Translations under genes and position numbers: made by a program
Source of the DNA: Gordonia sihwensis NBRC 108236
Lineage (GTDB): Bacteria > Actinomycetota > Actinomycetes > Mycobacteriales > Mycobacteriaceae
Reading direction: 5' to 3'
Assembly (NCBI RefSeq): GCF_000333035.1
Contig: NZ_BANU01000008.1
Span: 62,001-126,000, forward strand
DNA length: 64,000 nt
Notes under the pieces: model-generated
Told to the model about the DNA's origin: nothing
The model's input: only the letters and a program-made list of their open reading frames with translations
Databases searched by the model: none
Shown: positions 41,141-50,461 of the stretch, piece after piece
Layout of the letters: each line of letters opens with the position of its first letter
Position numbering within the stretch: position 1 is the stretch's first letter

Positions 41141-41785
41141 TTATGCTCCCTTGTTCGCTGCGGCGGCCGCGCGTGCGCGCAGCATGCCGGCGGGGGTGAC
41201 CTCTTCGACGGTCAGCCCGCGACGAGCAGCGACCTCTTCAGGCTGCTGCAGCATCTTGAGTGCGGCGACCGTGGCGTGGACGACGTTGATCGCGTTGTCC
41301 GAGCCGAGGCTCTTCGCGAGAACGTCGGTGACACCGGCACATTCCAGGACGGCACGCACGGCGCCGCCCGCGATGACACCGGTACCCGAGCTGGCCGGGC
41401 GGAGCATCACGACACCGGCTGCGGCCTCACCCTGAACCGGGTGGGTCACGGTGCCCGCGATCAGCGGGACGCGGAAGAAGTTCTTGCGAGCCTCTTCGAC
41501 GCCCTTCTGGATCGCCGCCGGGACTTCCTTGGCCTTGCCGTAGCCGACGCCGACCATGCCCTGGCCGTCGCCGACCACCACGAGAGCGGTGAAGCTGAAG
41601 CGACGACCGCCCTTGACGACCTTCGACACGCGGTTGATGGTCACCACGCGCTCGAGGTGGTTCTTCTCCTCGCGCTCGCGGTTGCGGTTGTCGCGACGAT
41701 CGCCGCGGCCGCGGCGCTCACCGCGGTTGTCGTTGTTGTTGTTTCCGGCGGGTCCGTTGCCGCCATCACGCTGACGTCCGGGCAT
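41141..41785 (-). CDS. rpsE: 30S ribosomal protein S5
   Basis: A 214-residue S5. The conserved domain starts near residue 45 ([20 protein letters not shown]). The first 40 residues are an Asn/Arg/Gly-rich low-complexity extension ([20 protein letters not shown]), common in actinobacteria. Confidence 0.97.
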   Translation of the reverse strand: MPGRQRDGGNGPAGNNNNDNRGERRGRGDRRDNRNREREEKNHLERVVTINRVSKVVKGGRRFSFTALVVVGDGQGMVGVGYGKAKEVPAAIQKGVEEARKNFFRVPLIAGTVTHPVQGEAAAGVVMLRPASSGTGVIAGGAVRAVLECAGVTDVLAKSLGSDNAINVVHATVAALKMLQQPEEVAARRGLTVEEVTPAGMLRARAAAAANKGA

Positions 41786-41822
41786 CAGAGGTCGCCTCCG
41801 TTAATCATCTTGGTGGTCATCA

Positions 41823-42221
41823 TCAGAACTGCAGTCCTCCCTCGCGGGCGGCGTCGGCCAGAGCCGCGATGCGGCCGTGGTACGCCTTGCCTCCGCGATC
41901 GAAGACGACGGCCTCGATGCCTGCAGCCTTGGCGCGGGCTGCGACGAGCTCGCCGACCTTGGCGGCCTGAGCCGACTTGTCGCCACCGGCGGCGCGCACG
42001 TCAGCCTCGATGCTGCTGGCGGCGGCCAGGGTACGACCGGTCAGGTCGTCGATGACCTGGACGTGGATGTGACGGCTGCTGCGCTTGACGGCCATGCGCG
42101 GACGCTCGGCGGTGCCGTTGATCTTCTTGCGCAGGCGGAAGTGACGACGGTTGGTCGCGGTGCGACGGCGAGTCGAGACGTCCTTGCCGATGGGCTTGCG
42201 AACGGTTGCTGTTTCACTCAT
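41823..42221 (-). CDS. rplR: 50S ribosomal protein L18
   Basis: A 132-residue L18, 5S rRNA-binding, with [18 protein letters not shown] and C-terminal [19 protein letters not shown]. Lies 3 bp after rplF. Confidence 0.97.
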   Translation of the reverse strand: MSETATVRKPIGKDVSTRRRTATNRRHFRLRKKINGTAERPRMAVKRSSRHIHVQVIDDLTGRTLAAASSIEADVRAAGGDKSAQAAKVGELVAARAKAAGIEAVVFDRGGKAYHGRIAALADAAREGGLQF

Positions 42222-42224
42222 GGC

Positions 42225-42761
42225 TTACTTACCCGTCTTTCCGACCTTGCGGCGGATCTGCTCACCCTCGTAGCGAATGCCCTTGCCCTTGTAGGGGTCC
42301 GGACGACGCAGGCGGCGGATGTTCGCCGAGATCTGGCCGACTAGCTGCTTGTCGATTCCCGAGACCGAGAACTTGGTCGGGGACTCCACCGCGAAGGTGA
42401 TGCCCTCCGGAGCCGCGATCGGCACGGGGTGGCTGTAGCCGAGGGCGAACTCGAGGTCCTTGCCCTTGGCCTGGACGCGGTAACCGACACCGAAGATCTC
42501 CATCTTCGTGGTGTAACCCTGGGTCACACCGACGACGAGGTTGTTCAGCAGCGAACGGTTCAGACCGTGCAGGGCACGGTTCTCGCGGTCGTCGTTCGGC
42601 CGGGTGACGACGATGGCGTTGTCTTCCTTCGCCACCGCGATCGGCGAGGTGACCGTCAGGCTCAGTTCGCCCTTCGGGCCCTTGACCTTGACGTCCTGGC
42701 CGTCGATCGCGACATCGACGCCGGCGGGGATTTCAATGGGATTCTTACCAATACGCGACAT
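42225..42761 (-). CDS. rplF: 50S ribosomal protein L6
   Basis: A 178-residue L6 with start [17 protein letters not shown] and C-terminal [16 protein letters not shown]. Both L6 repeats are intact. 13 bp from rpsH. Confidence 0.97.
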   Translation of the reverse strand: MSRIGKNPIEIPAGVDVAIDGQDVKVKGPKGELSLTVTSPIAVAKEDNAIVVTRPNDDRENRALHGLNRSLLNNLVVGVTQGYTTKMEIFGVGYRVQAKGKDLEFALGYSHPVPIAAPEGITFAVESPTKFSVSGIDKQLVGQISANIRRLRRPDPYKGKGIRYEGEQIRRKVGKTGK

Positions 42762-42774
42762 TCTCTACGCTCCC

Positions 42775-43173
42775 CTACCAGACGTAAGCGAGGACTTCGC
42801 CGCCCACGCCCTGGTTTGCTGCCTGGCGGTCGGTGAGCAGACCGGACGACGTGGAGATGATGGCCACGCCGAGGCCGCCCAGAACCTTGGGCAGGTTGGT
42901 GGACTTTGCGTACACACGCAGACCCGGCTTCGAAACGCGGCGGAGGCCGGCGATGCTGCGCTCGCGGCTGGGGCCGTACTTCAGGGTCACGGTGAGCTTC
43001 TTGCCGACCTCGGCGTCTTCGACGCGGTAGTCGGTGATGTAGCCCTCGCGCTTGAGGATCTCGGCGATGTTCACCTTGATCTTCGACGAAGGCAGCGAAA
43101 CCTCGTCGTGGTACGCCGAATTGGCGTTACGCAGACGCGTCAGAAAGTCTGCGATCGGGTCAGTCATGGTCAT
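42775..43173 (-). CDS. rpsH: 30S ribosomal protein S8
   Basis: A 132-residue S8 with [15 protein letters not shown] at the start and the C-terminal [11 protein letters not shown]. It is now the first gene of a transcript, because the genes that normally precede it (rplE, rpsN) lie 20 kb away. Two ATGs (43173 and 43167) are possible; AAAGG is upstream. A small dyad (GGTTGAC-C-GTCAACC, 43174-43188) touches the start. Confidence 0.97.
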   Translation of the reverse strand: MTMTDPIADFLTRLRNANSAYHDEVSLPSSKIKVNIAEILKREGYITDYRVEDAEVGKKLTVTLKYGPSRERSIAGLRRVSKPGLRVYAKSTNLPKVLGGLGVAIISTSSGLLTDRQAANQGVGGEVLAYVW

Positions 43174-43463
43174 GGTTGACCGTCAACCTTTCTCGTAGCG
43201 GTTCCCATACAGCGGTGTCACCGGCATCGCTGCCGATCAGCACTGGTGGGCCTTCCACGAAGTGGATAGTTGTGCATTGTTCAACGCCTGAAGATGCCAT
43301 TGGCTTTTCACCGGCACCGTCAAGCTGTATGAAGTTGTGGGCCCTGGGGGCACACTTCACCCAGGCAACCTGAAACAGTGTAGTGAACGCGCTGGCAGAA
43401 CCCAAATCGACCGCGGCGGGCCGAGAGCTCATCTCTGGCCCGCGGCGCGCGCATGTCCGGCTA

Positions 43464-43477
43464 GAGACTTTGGTCCT
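43464..43477 (+). promoter_or_regulatory. DosR-like box upstream of narG
   Basis: GAGACTTTGGTCCT agrees with the core of the DosR (hypoxia/NO) consensus GGGACTWWAGTCCC in 11 of 14 positions, 109 bp before narG. DosR control of nitrate genes is known in M. tuberculosis for narK2; here it is only suggested. Confidence 0.3.
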
Positions 43478-43524
43478 CATATCACATGGCCGTCGTACCC
43501 GGATCGTCCGGCCGTGCGTCGCGA

Positions 43525-43546
43525 GAATTCGGCGCCCTCCGAATTC
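43525..43546. promoter_or_regulatory. Inverted repeat operator before narG
   Basis: GAATTCGG-n6-CCGAATTC is a perfect 8-bp-arm dyad, 40-61 bp upstream of the narG ATG. A regulator of oxygen, nitrate or nitric oxide response may bind; which one is unknown. Confidence 0.5.
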
Positions 43547-43585
43547 ACCCGGCGCGGCATCACATCCCGTTTTACAGTGAGCCGT

Positions 43586-46500
43586 ATGACAGCGTCTGAC
43601 TCGGTTCAGGGCCCGGCAGCACAAGCATTGTTGGACGTCGGCCGCTTCTTCACCAAATGGGATGAGACCGACGACAGACGCGCGGTCTTCCGCGACGGCG
43701 GTCGTGCGGGCGACATCTTCTACCGCGACCGCTGGAGTCACGACAAGATCGTCCGGTCCACCCACGGGGTGAACTGCACGGGCTCGTGTTCGTGGAAGGT
43801 GTACGTCAAAGACGGCATCATCACCTGGGAGACACAGGAGACCGACTACCCGTCGGTGGGCCCCGACCGGCCGGAGTACGAGCCGCGCGGCTGCCCGCGC
43901 GGCGCCTCGTTCTCCTGGTACACCTACTCGCCCACCCGGGTCCGCCACCCCTATGCGCGCGGAGTGCTCCTGGAGATGTACCGGGAGGCCAAGCGCCGCA
44001 CCGGCGATCCCGTGCTCGCGTGGGCCGACGTGGTCGGCGACCCGCTGCGCCGGCGCTCCTACCAGCAGGCTCGCGGCAAGGGCGGACTGGTCCGCGTCAC
44101 GTGGGACGAGGCGATCGAGATGGCCGCCGCGGCGCACGTCCACACCATCAAGACCTACGGCCCCGACCGCTGCGCGGGCTTCTCCCCGATCCCTGCGATG
44201 TCGATCGTGAGCCACTGCGTGGGAACGCGGTTCATACAGCTAATCGGCGGCGTGATGACCTCGTTCTACGACTGGTACGCCGACCTCCCGGTGGCCAGCC
44301 CGCAGGTGTTCGGCGACCAGACCGATGTGCCCGAGTCGGGCGACTGGTGGGACGCGTCGTACCTGATGATGTGGGGATCCAACGTCCCGGTGACCAGGAC
44401 GCCCGACGCCCACTGGATGACCGAGGTCCGCTATCGCGGGACCAAGGTGGTCAGCGTCTCGCCCGACTACGCCGACAACTCCAAGTTCGCCGACGAGTGG
44501 CTGCCCGCCCAGGCCGGCACCGACGCGGCGCTCGCGATGGCGATGGGTCACGTGATCCTCAAGGAGTTCTACGTCGGCCGAGAAGGCGGACCGACCCCGT
44601 TCTTCGCCGACTTCACCCGCAAGTACACCGACCTCCCCTTCCTCATCCATCTCGACGAGCGCGACGGCACGCTGGTCCCCGGCAAGTTCGTGACCTCCGA
44701 GGAGTTGCGACCGGACCCGGCGAGCGGCCCCACCGAGGACGTCTGGAAGACGGTCCTGATCGACGACGCGACGGGCGAGCCGATGGTCCCGAACGGCACC
44801 CTGGGCGACCGGTACTCACCGTCCGGCGAAGGCCGGTGGAACCTCGATCTGGACGGTGTCACCCCACGGCTCACCCTGCTCGGTGAAACCGGCGCGGAGG
44901 CCGTCGAGGTCTCGTTCCCCTCCTTCGACGCCCCCGACGGCAGCGGCTCGGTGATCACCCGCGGAGTGCCCGCACGGCGATTCGGCGGGGGTCTGGTCAC
45001 CACCGTCTACGATCTGCTGCTGGCCCAGTACGGGGTGGGCCGCGATGGCCTCCCGGGCCAGTGGCCCACCGGCTACGACGACGCCTCCAGTCCCTACACG
45101 CCCGCGTGGCAGGCCGAGATCACCAGCGTCCCAGCCGAATCCGCAATCCGTATCGCCCGGGAGTTCGCCACCAACGCCGAGGAGTCCGGCGGCCGGTCGA
45201 TGATCATCATGGGTGCGGGCATCTGTCAGTGGTTCCACGGTGACGCCACCTACCGGGCGATCCTGGCCATGCTCATCCTCACCGGCTGCATGGGCCGCAA
45301 CGGCGGCGGGTGGGCCCACTACGTGGGCCAGGAGAAGTGCCGTCCGATCACCGGCTGGATCTCACTCGCCAACGCCCTCGACTGGACCCGTCCCCCGCGT
45401 ACCCAGCCGGGCACCTCGTACTGGTACATGCACACCGACCAGTGGCGCAACGACGGCTACTCCACGTCGGCCCTGACCTCACCGCTGTCATCGGGCACGC
45501 TCGACGGAATGCACACCGCCGACGCCATCGCGCAGTCGGCGCGGCTGGGATGGATGCCCTTCTATCCGCAGTTCTCCGACAACCCGCTCGACGTGGCCGA
45601 CGCCGCCCGCTCGGCGGTCGAGTCGGGCGACGCGACCGATCCCGCGTCGTACGTGGCCGGGAAGCTGGTCGACGGCGGGCTGACGCCGGCGATCAGCGAC
45701 GTCGACGCACCCGAGAACTGGCCGCGCACGCTGGTGCTGTGGCGGTCGAATCTGCTCGGCTCGTCGGCCAAGGGCGACGAGTACTTCCTGCGCCACCTGC
45801 TCGGCACCCATCACAACGTGCTCGGCAGCGAGAATCCCGAGGCCCCGAGGCCCCGGGAGGTGAAGTGGCACGAGCAGGCGCCCGAGGGCAAGCTCGACCT
45901 GCTGCTGTCGGCTGATTTCCGCATGACGTCGACGACGCTGTTGAGCGACATCGTGCTGCCCGCAGCGACCTGGTACGAGAAGCACGACCTCAGCTCCACC
46001 GACATGCACCCGTTCGTCCACGCCTTCAGTCCGGCGATCGATCCGCCGTGGGAGGCCAAGAGCGACTTCGACCTGTTCCACCTGCTGGCCGCGGAGTTGT
46101 CCCGGCAGGCGCGGACCCACCTGGGCACCCGCTACGACCTTGTCGCCACCGCCGCCCAGCACGACACCCCCGGCGAGACCGCGCAGCCGCACGGCCGGGT
46201 GGTGGACTGGCGCGACGGCGCACCGGCGATGCCCGGCGCGAACATGCCCTCGTTCCAGGTGGTGGAACGCGACTACACGGCCATCGCCGACAAGCTGGCC
46301 ACCGTGGGGCCGCTCGCCGACAAGCTGGGCTTCACCGTCAAGGACGTCAACTACGACATCGCCTCGCAGATCCCCAAACTGGCGGCGTCCAACGGAGTGA
46401 TGCCGCCCCGGCCCGGCGACGGCGCGAGCGGGCCGGACTTCGACCGACCGGGCGTCGGGCGTCCCGCCATCGACACCGACGCCAAGCTCGCCGAAGCGAT

Positions 46501-47338
46501 CTTGACCTTCTCCGGTACCACCAACGGCGAACTGGCCGTGGACGGCTTCACCAAGCTCGAACGCCGCGTCGGCAAGCGCCTCGCCGATCTCGCGGAGGGT
46601 TCGGAGGAGAAGCGCATCACCTTCGCCGACACGCAGTCGGCACCGGTGCCGGTCATCACCTCACCCGAGTGGTCGGGTTCGGAGAGCGGCGGACGACGGT
46701 ACGCGCCGTTCACCGTGAACATCGAGCGCGACAAACCCTTCCACACGCTCACCGGGCGTCTGCACTTCTACCTCGACCACGACTGGATGCTCGACATCGG
46801 GGAGGCGCTGCCGATCTACCGGCCGCCCCTCGACATGCATCGGTTGTTCGGCGAACCGAAGCTCGGCCCCGACGGCAGCAAGCAGATCACCGTCCGCTAC
46901 CTCACGCCGCACAACAAGTGGTCGATCCACTCCGAGTACCAGGACAACCTGTTCATGCTCTCGCTCTCGCGCGGCGGTCCCACCGCGTGGCTGTCGCCGG
47001 AGGACGCGGCGTCGATCGATGTGCACGACAACGACTGGATCGAGTGCGTCAACGCCAACGGCGTCTACGTCGCACGCGCCATCGTCAGCCACCGCATGCC
47101 GGTCGGGGTCTGCTACGTCCACCACGCCCAGGAGCGGACCATCGACGTCCCGAAGTCGGAGGCCACGGGCCGCCGCGGCGGCATCCACAACTCCGCGACC
47201 CGTCTGCTGGTGAAGCCCTCACATCTGATCGGCGGCTATGCGCAGCTGACGTACGCATTCAACTACCTCGGGCCGACGGGCAATCAACGCGACATCGTCT
47301 CGACCATCCGCAAGCGCAGCCAGGAGGTGACCTACTGA
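43586..47338 (+). CDS. narG: Respiratory nitrate reductase, alpha subunit
   Basis: A 1250-residue molybdopterin enzyme reducing nitrate to nitrite on the inner face of the membrane. The FS0 [4Fe-4S] ligands are His60, Cys64, Cys68 and Cys103, the His-first pattern of NarG. The YDWYADLPVASPQVFGDQ segment carries the aspartate that binds Mo. The ATG at 43586 is chosen because the frame upstream to 43337 has no similarity and crosses the promoter region; length equals other actinobacterial NarG. Weak RBS (GTGAG). The stop overlaps narH (TGATG), starting a run of six coupled genes. Confidence 0.96.
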   Translation: MTASDSVQGPAAQALLDVGRFFTKWDETDDRRAVFRDGGRAGDIFYRDRWSHDKIVRSTHGVNCTGSCSWKVYVKDGIITWETQETDYPSVGPDRPEYEPRGCPRGASFSWYTYSPTRVRHPYARGVLLEMYREAKRRTGDPVLAWADVVGDPLRRRSYQQARGKGGLVRVTWDEAIEMAAAAHVHTIKTYGPDRCAGFSPIPAMSIVSHCVGTRFIQLIGGVMTSFYDWYADLPVASPQVFGDQTDVPESGDWWDASYLMMWGSNVPVTRTPDAHWMTEVRYRGTKVVSVSPDYADNSKFADEWLPAQAGTDAALAMAMGHVILKEFYVGREGGPTPFFADFTRKYTDLPFLIHLDERDGTLVPGKFVTSEELRPDPASGPTEDVWKTVLIDDATGEPMVPNGTLGDRYSPSGEGRWNLDLDGVTPRLTLLGETGAEAVEVSFPSFDAPDGSGSVITRGVPARRFGGGLVTTVYDLLLAQYGVGRDGLPGQWPTGYDDASSPYTPAWQAEITSVPAESAIRIAREFATNAEESGGRSMIIMGAGICQWFHGDATYRAILAMLILTGCMGRNGGGWAHYVGQEKCRPITGWISLANALDWTRPPRTQPGTSYWYMHTDQWRNDGYSTSALTSPLSSGTLDGMHTADAIAQSARLGWMPFYPQFSDNPLDVADAARSAVESGDATDPASYVAGKLVDGGLTPAISDVDAPENWPRTLVLWRSNLLGSSAKGDEYFLRHLLGTHHNVLGSENPEAPRPREVKWHEQAPEGKLDLLLSADFRMTSTTLLSDIVLPAATWYEKHDLSSTDMHPFVHAFSPAIDPPWEAKSDFDLFHLLAAELSRQARTHLGTRYDLVATAAQHDTPGETAQPHGRVVDWRDGAPAMPGANMPSFQVVERDYTAIADKLATVGPLADKLGFTVKDVNYDIASQIPKLAASNGVMPPRPGDGASGPDFDRPGVGRPAIDTDAKLAEAILTFSGTTNGELAVDGFTKLERRVGKRLADLAEGSEEKRITFADTQSAPVPVITSPEWSGSESGGRRYAPFTVNIERDKPFHTLTGRLHFYLDHDWMLDIGEALPIYRPPLDMHRLFGEPKLGPDGSKQITVRYLTPHNKWSIHSEYQDNLFMLSLSRGGPTAWLSPEDAASIDVHDNDWIECVNANGVYVARAIVSHRMPVGVCYVHHAQERTIDVPKSEATGRRGGIHNSATRLLVKPSHLIGGYAQLTYAFNYLGPTGNQRDIVSTIRKRSQEVTY

Positions 47339-49014
47339 TGCGAGTCATGGCTCAGGTCGGGATGGTGATGAATCTCGACAAGTGCATCGGCTGTCACACG
47401 TGCTCGGTCACGTGCAAGCAGGCGTGGACCAACCGTGCGGGCACCGAGTACGTGTGGTTCAACAACGTCGAGACCCGTCCCGGCCAGGGATATCCGCGGC
47501 GGTACGAGGACCAGGAGCAGTGGAAGGGCGGATGGCACCTCAATAAGAAGGGCGATCTGCGGCTCCGCACCGGCGGGCGCCTGCAGAAGCTCTTCACCAT
47601 CTTCCACAGCCCGGTCCAGCCCACGCTGAGCGACTACTACGAGCCGTGGACCTACGACTACGAGACGCTGGTGAACGCCCCGCTGGGCGACGACTTCCCG
47701 GTCGCACGGCCGAAGTCGCTGATCACCGGTGAGGACACCAAGGTCACGTGGTCGGCCAACTGGGACGACAACCTGGGCGGGTCGGCGGAGTACGGCGATC
47801 TGGACCCGATCGTCGAGAAGATCCGCAAGGAGTCGGAGGCGAAGATCCAGTTCTCCTTCGAGCAGACCTTCATGTTCTACCTTCCGCGCATCTGCGAGCA
47901 CTGCCTCAATCCGGCGTGCATGGCGTCGTGCCCGTCCGGTGCGATCTATAAACGCGAGGAGGACGGCATCGTCCTGGTGGACCAGGACCGCTGCCGCGGC
48001 TGGCGCCAGTGCATCACCGGCTGCCCGTACAAGAAGATCTATTTCAACCACCGCTCGGGCAAGGCGGAGAAGTGCACGCTGTGCTATCCGCGCATCGAGG
48101 TGGGTCAGCCCACGGTGTGCTCGGAGACCTGTGTCGGACGGCTCCGGTACCTCGGCATCTTCCTCTACGACGCCGACGCCGTGACCGCGGCGGCGTCGGT
48201 TCCCGACGACAAGGACCTCTACGAGGCCCAACTCGATCTGATGCTCGACCCCGACGATCCGGAGGTGATCGCGCAGGCCCGCGCCGCGGGGATCCCCGAC
48301 GACTGGATGGACGCCGCGCGCCGGTCGCCGGTGTACGCGCTCGCGAAGAAGTACCGGGTGGCACTGCCCCTGCATCCGGAGTACCGGACGATGCCGATGG
48401 TCTGGTACATCCCGCCGCTGTCGCCGATCGTCGACCTGCTGTCGGAGCAGGGACACGACGGCGAGGATCACCGCAATCTCTTCGGCGCCATCGACTCTCT
48501 GCGCATCCCCGTGGAGTATCTCGCGGAACTGTTCACCGCGGGCGACACCGGCGTCGTCGAGGACGTGCTCCGGAAACTGGCCGCCATGCGCGCGTACATG
48601 CGCGACGTCAACCTCGGCCGTGAGACCAACCCGCTCATCCCGGGCTCGGTCGGCATGACCGAGGAATCGGTCTACGAGATGTACCGGCTTCTGGCGATCG
48701 CCAAGTACGACGAGCGCTACGTGATTCCGACCGCCCATCACGAGCAGGCCGTCAAGCTCGACGAGATGGCCTGCTCCCTCGATCAGGAGGGCGGACCCGG
48801 CATGTACGAGTCCGGTTCCTTCGGCGAGGCCAGCGGCCGGCCGATCCCGGTGTCGGTGGAGACCTTCCAGGCGCTCAAGCAGCGGCAGACCACGGACATG
48901 CCCGCCGGGGACGCGACTCTGCGCGGTCGGACCAACCTGTTGAACTGGGACGGAAACGGCGTCCCGGAGGGCATGTTCCCGCAGCAGTCCGCCGAGCACG
49001 GGTCCGGATCATGA
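47338..49014 (+). CDS. narH: Respiratory nitrate reductase, beta subunit
   Basis: A 558-residue iron-sulfur subunit moving electrons from NarI to NarG. Four cysteine groups are visible: CIGCHTCSVTC near the start (residues 15-26), CEHCLNPACMASC, CRGWRQCITGC and CTLCYP with a later CSETC. The Trp in CRGWRQC marks the [3Fe-4S] centre, as in known NarH. It overlaps narG by one base and narJ by ATGA. Confidence 0.96.
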   Translation: MRVMAQVGMVMNLDKCIGCHTCSVTCKQAWTNRAGTEYVWFNNVETRPGQGYPRRYEDQEQWKGGWHLNKKGDLRLRTGGRLQKLFTIFHSPVQPTLSDYYEPWTYDYETLVNAPLGDDFPVARPKSLITGEDTKVTWSANWDDNLGGSAEYGDLDPIVEKIRKESEAKIQFSFEQTFMFYLPRICEHCLNPACMASCPSGAIYKREEDGIVLVDQDRCRGWRQCITGCPYKKIYFNHRSGKAEKCTLCYPRIEVGQPTVCSETCVGRLRYLGIFLYDADAVTAAASVPDDKDLYEAQLDLMLDPDDPEVIAQARAAGIPDDWMDAARRSPVYALAKKYRVALPLHPEYRTMPMVWYIPPLSPIVDLLSEQGHDGEDHRNLFGAIDSLRIPVEYLAELFTAGDTGVVEDVLRKLAAMRAYMRDVNLGRETNPLIPGSVGMTEESVYEMYRLLAIAKYDERYVIPTAHHEQAVKLDEMACSLDQEGGPGMYESGSFGEASGRPIPVSVETFQALKQRQTTDMPAGDATLRGRTNLLNWDGNGVPEGMFPQQSAEHGSGS

Positions 49015-49718
49015 GGCTGCTGCCCCGCCGACGTGCCGCCGCGCGCACCGATGCCCGCGTGGTGCATCAGATCGCCGCGTGGAGTCTCGGCTACCCCGAC
49101 GCCGAGTTCTTCGGCCGCATCGACCTGATGAGGTCGGCGCTCGACGAGACGGCCGCGGGTGAGTCCGCCGACGCCCTGCGCGGGTTCCTCGATCACGCCG
49201 CATCGGCCGACCCCTCGCAACTCGCGCAGCACTACACCGACGTCTTCGACCTGTCGCGCAAGCAGACGCTGTACCTGTCCTACTGGTCGGCCGGCGACAC
49301 ACGGCGTCGCGGATCTGTCCTCACCGACTTCAAACAGCTCTACCGCGACAGCGGATTCGTGGTGGATCTGCACGGCGAACTGCCCGACCACCTGCCGGTG
49401 GTCCTGGAGTTCGCGGCGCTCGCGGACCCCGAACGCGGCGTTCAGGTCCTGACCGAGAACCGTCCGTCCCTCGAACTGATCCGGCTGTCGCTGGTCGACG
49501 CGGGCTCCCCGTACGCGGGTGTTCTGGCCGCCGTCTGCGCGACGCTTCCCGGACAGTCGCCGCCCGACCGTGCATCCGCACTCGCGATGGCCGGTCCCGA
49601 GCGCGCCGTCGAGACCGTCGGCCTCGAGCCGTACGACGCGCGACTGCTTCCCCTGTTCACCACCGACGACTTCACCAGCAACGGTTTCACCGACTCCGGC
49701 GAAGAGGCATACCGATGA
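49011..49718 (+). CDS. narJ: Nitrate reductase assembly chaperone NarJ
   Basis: A 235-residue TorD/NarJ-type helical chaperone that holds NarG until the Mo cofactor is in place. The segment LAQHYTDVFDLSRKQTLYLSYW is the typical core; a disordered acidic tail follows. ATGA overlaps on both sides (narH and narI). Confidence 0.92.
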   Translation: MRLLPRRRAAARTDARVVHQIAAWSLGYPDAEFFGRIDLMRSALDETAAGESADALRGFLDHAASADPSQLAQHYTDVFDLSRKQTLYLSYWSAGDTRRRGSVLTDFKQLYRDSGFVVDLHGELPDHLPVVLEFAALADPERGVQVLTENRPSLELIRLSLVDAGSPYAGVLAAVCATLPGQSPPDRASALAMAGPERAVETVGLEPYDARLLPLFTTDDFTSNGFTDSGEEAYR

Positions 49719-50461
49719 ACATCTTTCTGTGGGGCGTCCTACCGTACATCGCGCTGATCAGCGTGATCGGCGGAACCATCTGGCGGTACCGGTACGACAA
49801 GTTCGGCTGGACCACCCGCTCGTCGGAGCTCTACGAGTCCCGGCTGCTGCGGTTCGGTTCGCCGCTGTTCCACTACGGGATCCTCGCGGTGATCGCCGGC
49901 CACGCCATCGGTCTGGTGATCCCGCAGTCGTGGACCGACGCGGTCGGGATCACCGAGACGATGTACCACTGGGTGGCGGCGGTCGGCGGCATCATCGCCG
50001 CCGCCGCGACCCTGCTCGGCGTGGGCATCCTCATCTACCGCAGGCGCACCACCGGTCCGGTGTTCATGGCGACGACGCGCAACGACAAGCTGATGTACGC
50101 GGTCCTGGTCGCGGCGCTGGTCGCTGGCAGCTACATCACCCTCGTCGGCATGATCGATCCCCACGGCGAGGGCGTGAACTACCGCGAGACCGTCTCCCCG
50201 TGGTTCCGCTCGGTCTTCTACTTCCAGCCCGACATCTCCTCGATGGAGGCGGCCCCGCTGCGCTTCCACATCCACGTCGTGATCGGCATGGTCATGTTCA
50301 TGCTGGTGCCGTTCACGCGGCTGGTCCACATCTTCACCGCTCCCATCCACTACCTGTTCCGCCCGTACATCGTCTACCGCAGCAAAGACACGCGCCCGGC
50401 CCCGGGCAACGCGCCGAGCCGCCGCGGCTGGGCTCCCATCGGTGTGAAGGACCGTGACTGA
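49715..50461 (+). CDS. narI: Respiratory nitrate reductase, gamma subunit (cytochrome b)
   Basis: A 248-residue membrane subunit with five helices, carrying two haems b and oxidising menaquinol. Histidines for haem binding are in FHYGILAVIAGHAIG and in RFHIHVVIGMVMFMLVPFTRLVH. The C-terminal tail is proline- and arginine-rich. Stop and narK start are directly joined (TGA-ATG). Confidence 0.94.
   Translation: MNIFLWGVLPYIALISVIGGTIWRYRYDKFGWTTRSSELYESRLLRFGSPLFHYGILAVIAGHAIGLVIPQSWTDAVGITETMYHWVAAVGGIIAAAATLLGVGILIYRRRTTGPVFMATTRNDKLMYAVLVAALVAGSYITLVGMIDPHGEGVNYRETVSPWFRSVFYFQPDISSMEAAPLRFHIHVVIGMVMFMLVPFTRLVHIFTAPIHYLFRPYIVYRSKDTRPAPGNAPSRRGWAPIGVKDRD

Larger units (their letters stand above)
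43174..43585. promoter_or_regulatory. Divergent control region between rpsH and narG
   Basis: This 412-bp gap must carry the leftward promoter of rpsH-rplO and the rightward promoter of narGHJI. The part next to rpsH (about 43190-43400) is clearly less GC-rich than its surroundings; a -35-like TTGACG is on the minus strand at 43318-43323, but no matching -10 could be fixed. On the nar side lie a DosR-like box and an inverted repeat, listed separately. No good protein-coding frame was found. Confidence 0.7.

Noticed and set aside
43337-43585. N-terminal extension of NarG by 83 codons
   Set aside because: No similarity to NarG, different composition, and it covers the control region; the ATG at 43586 gives the family length.
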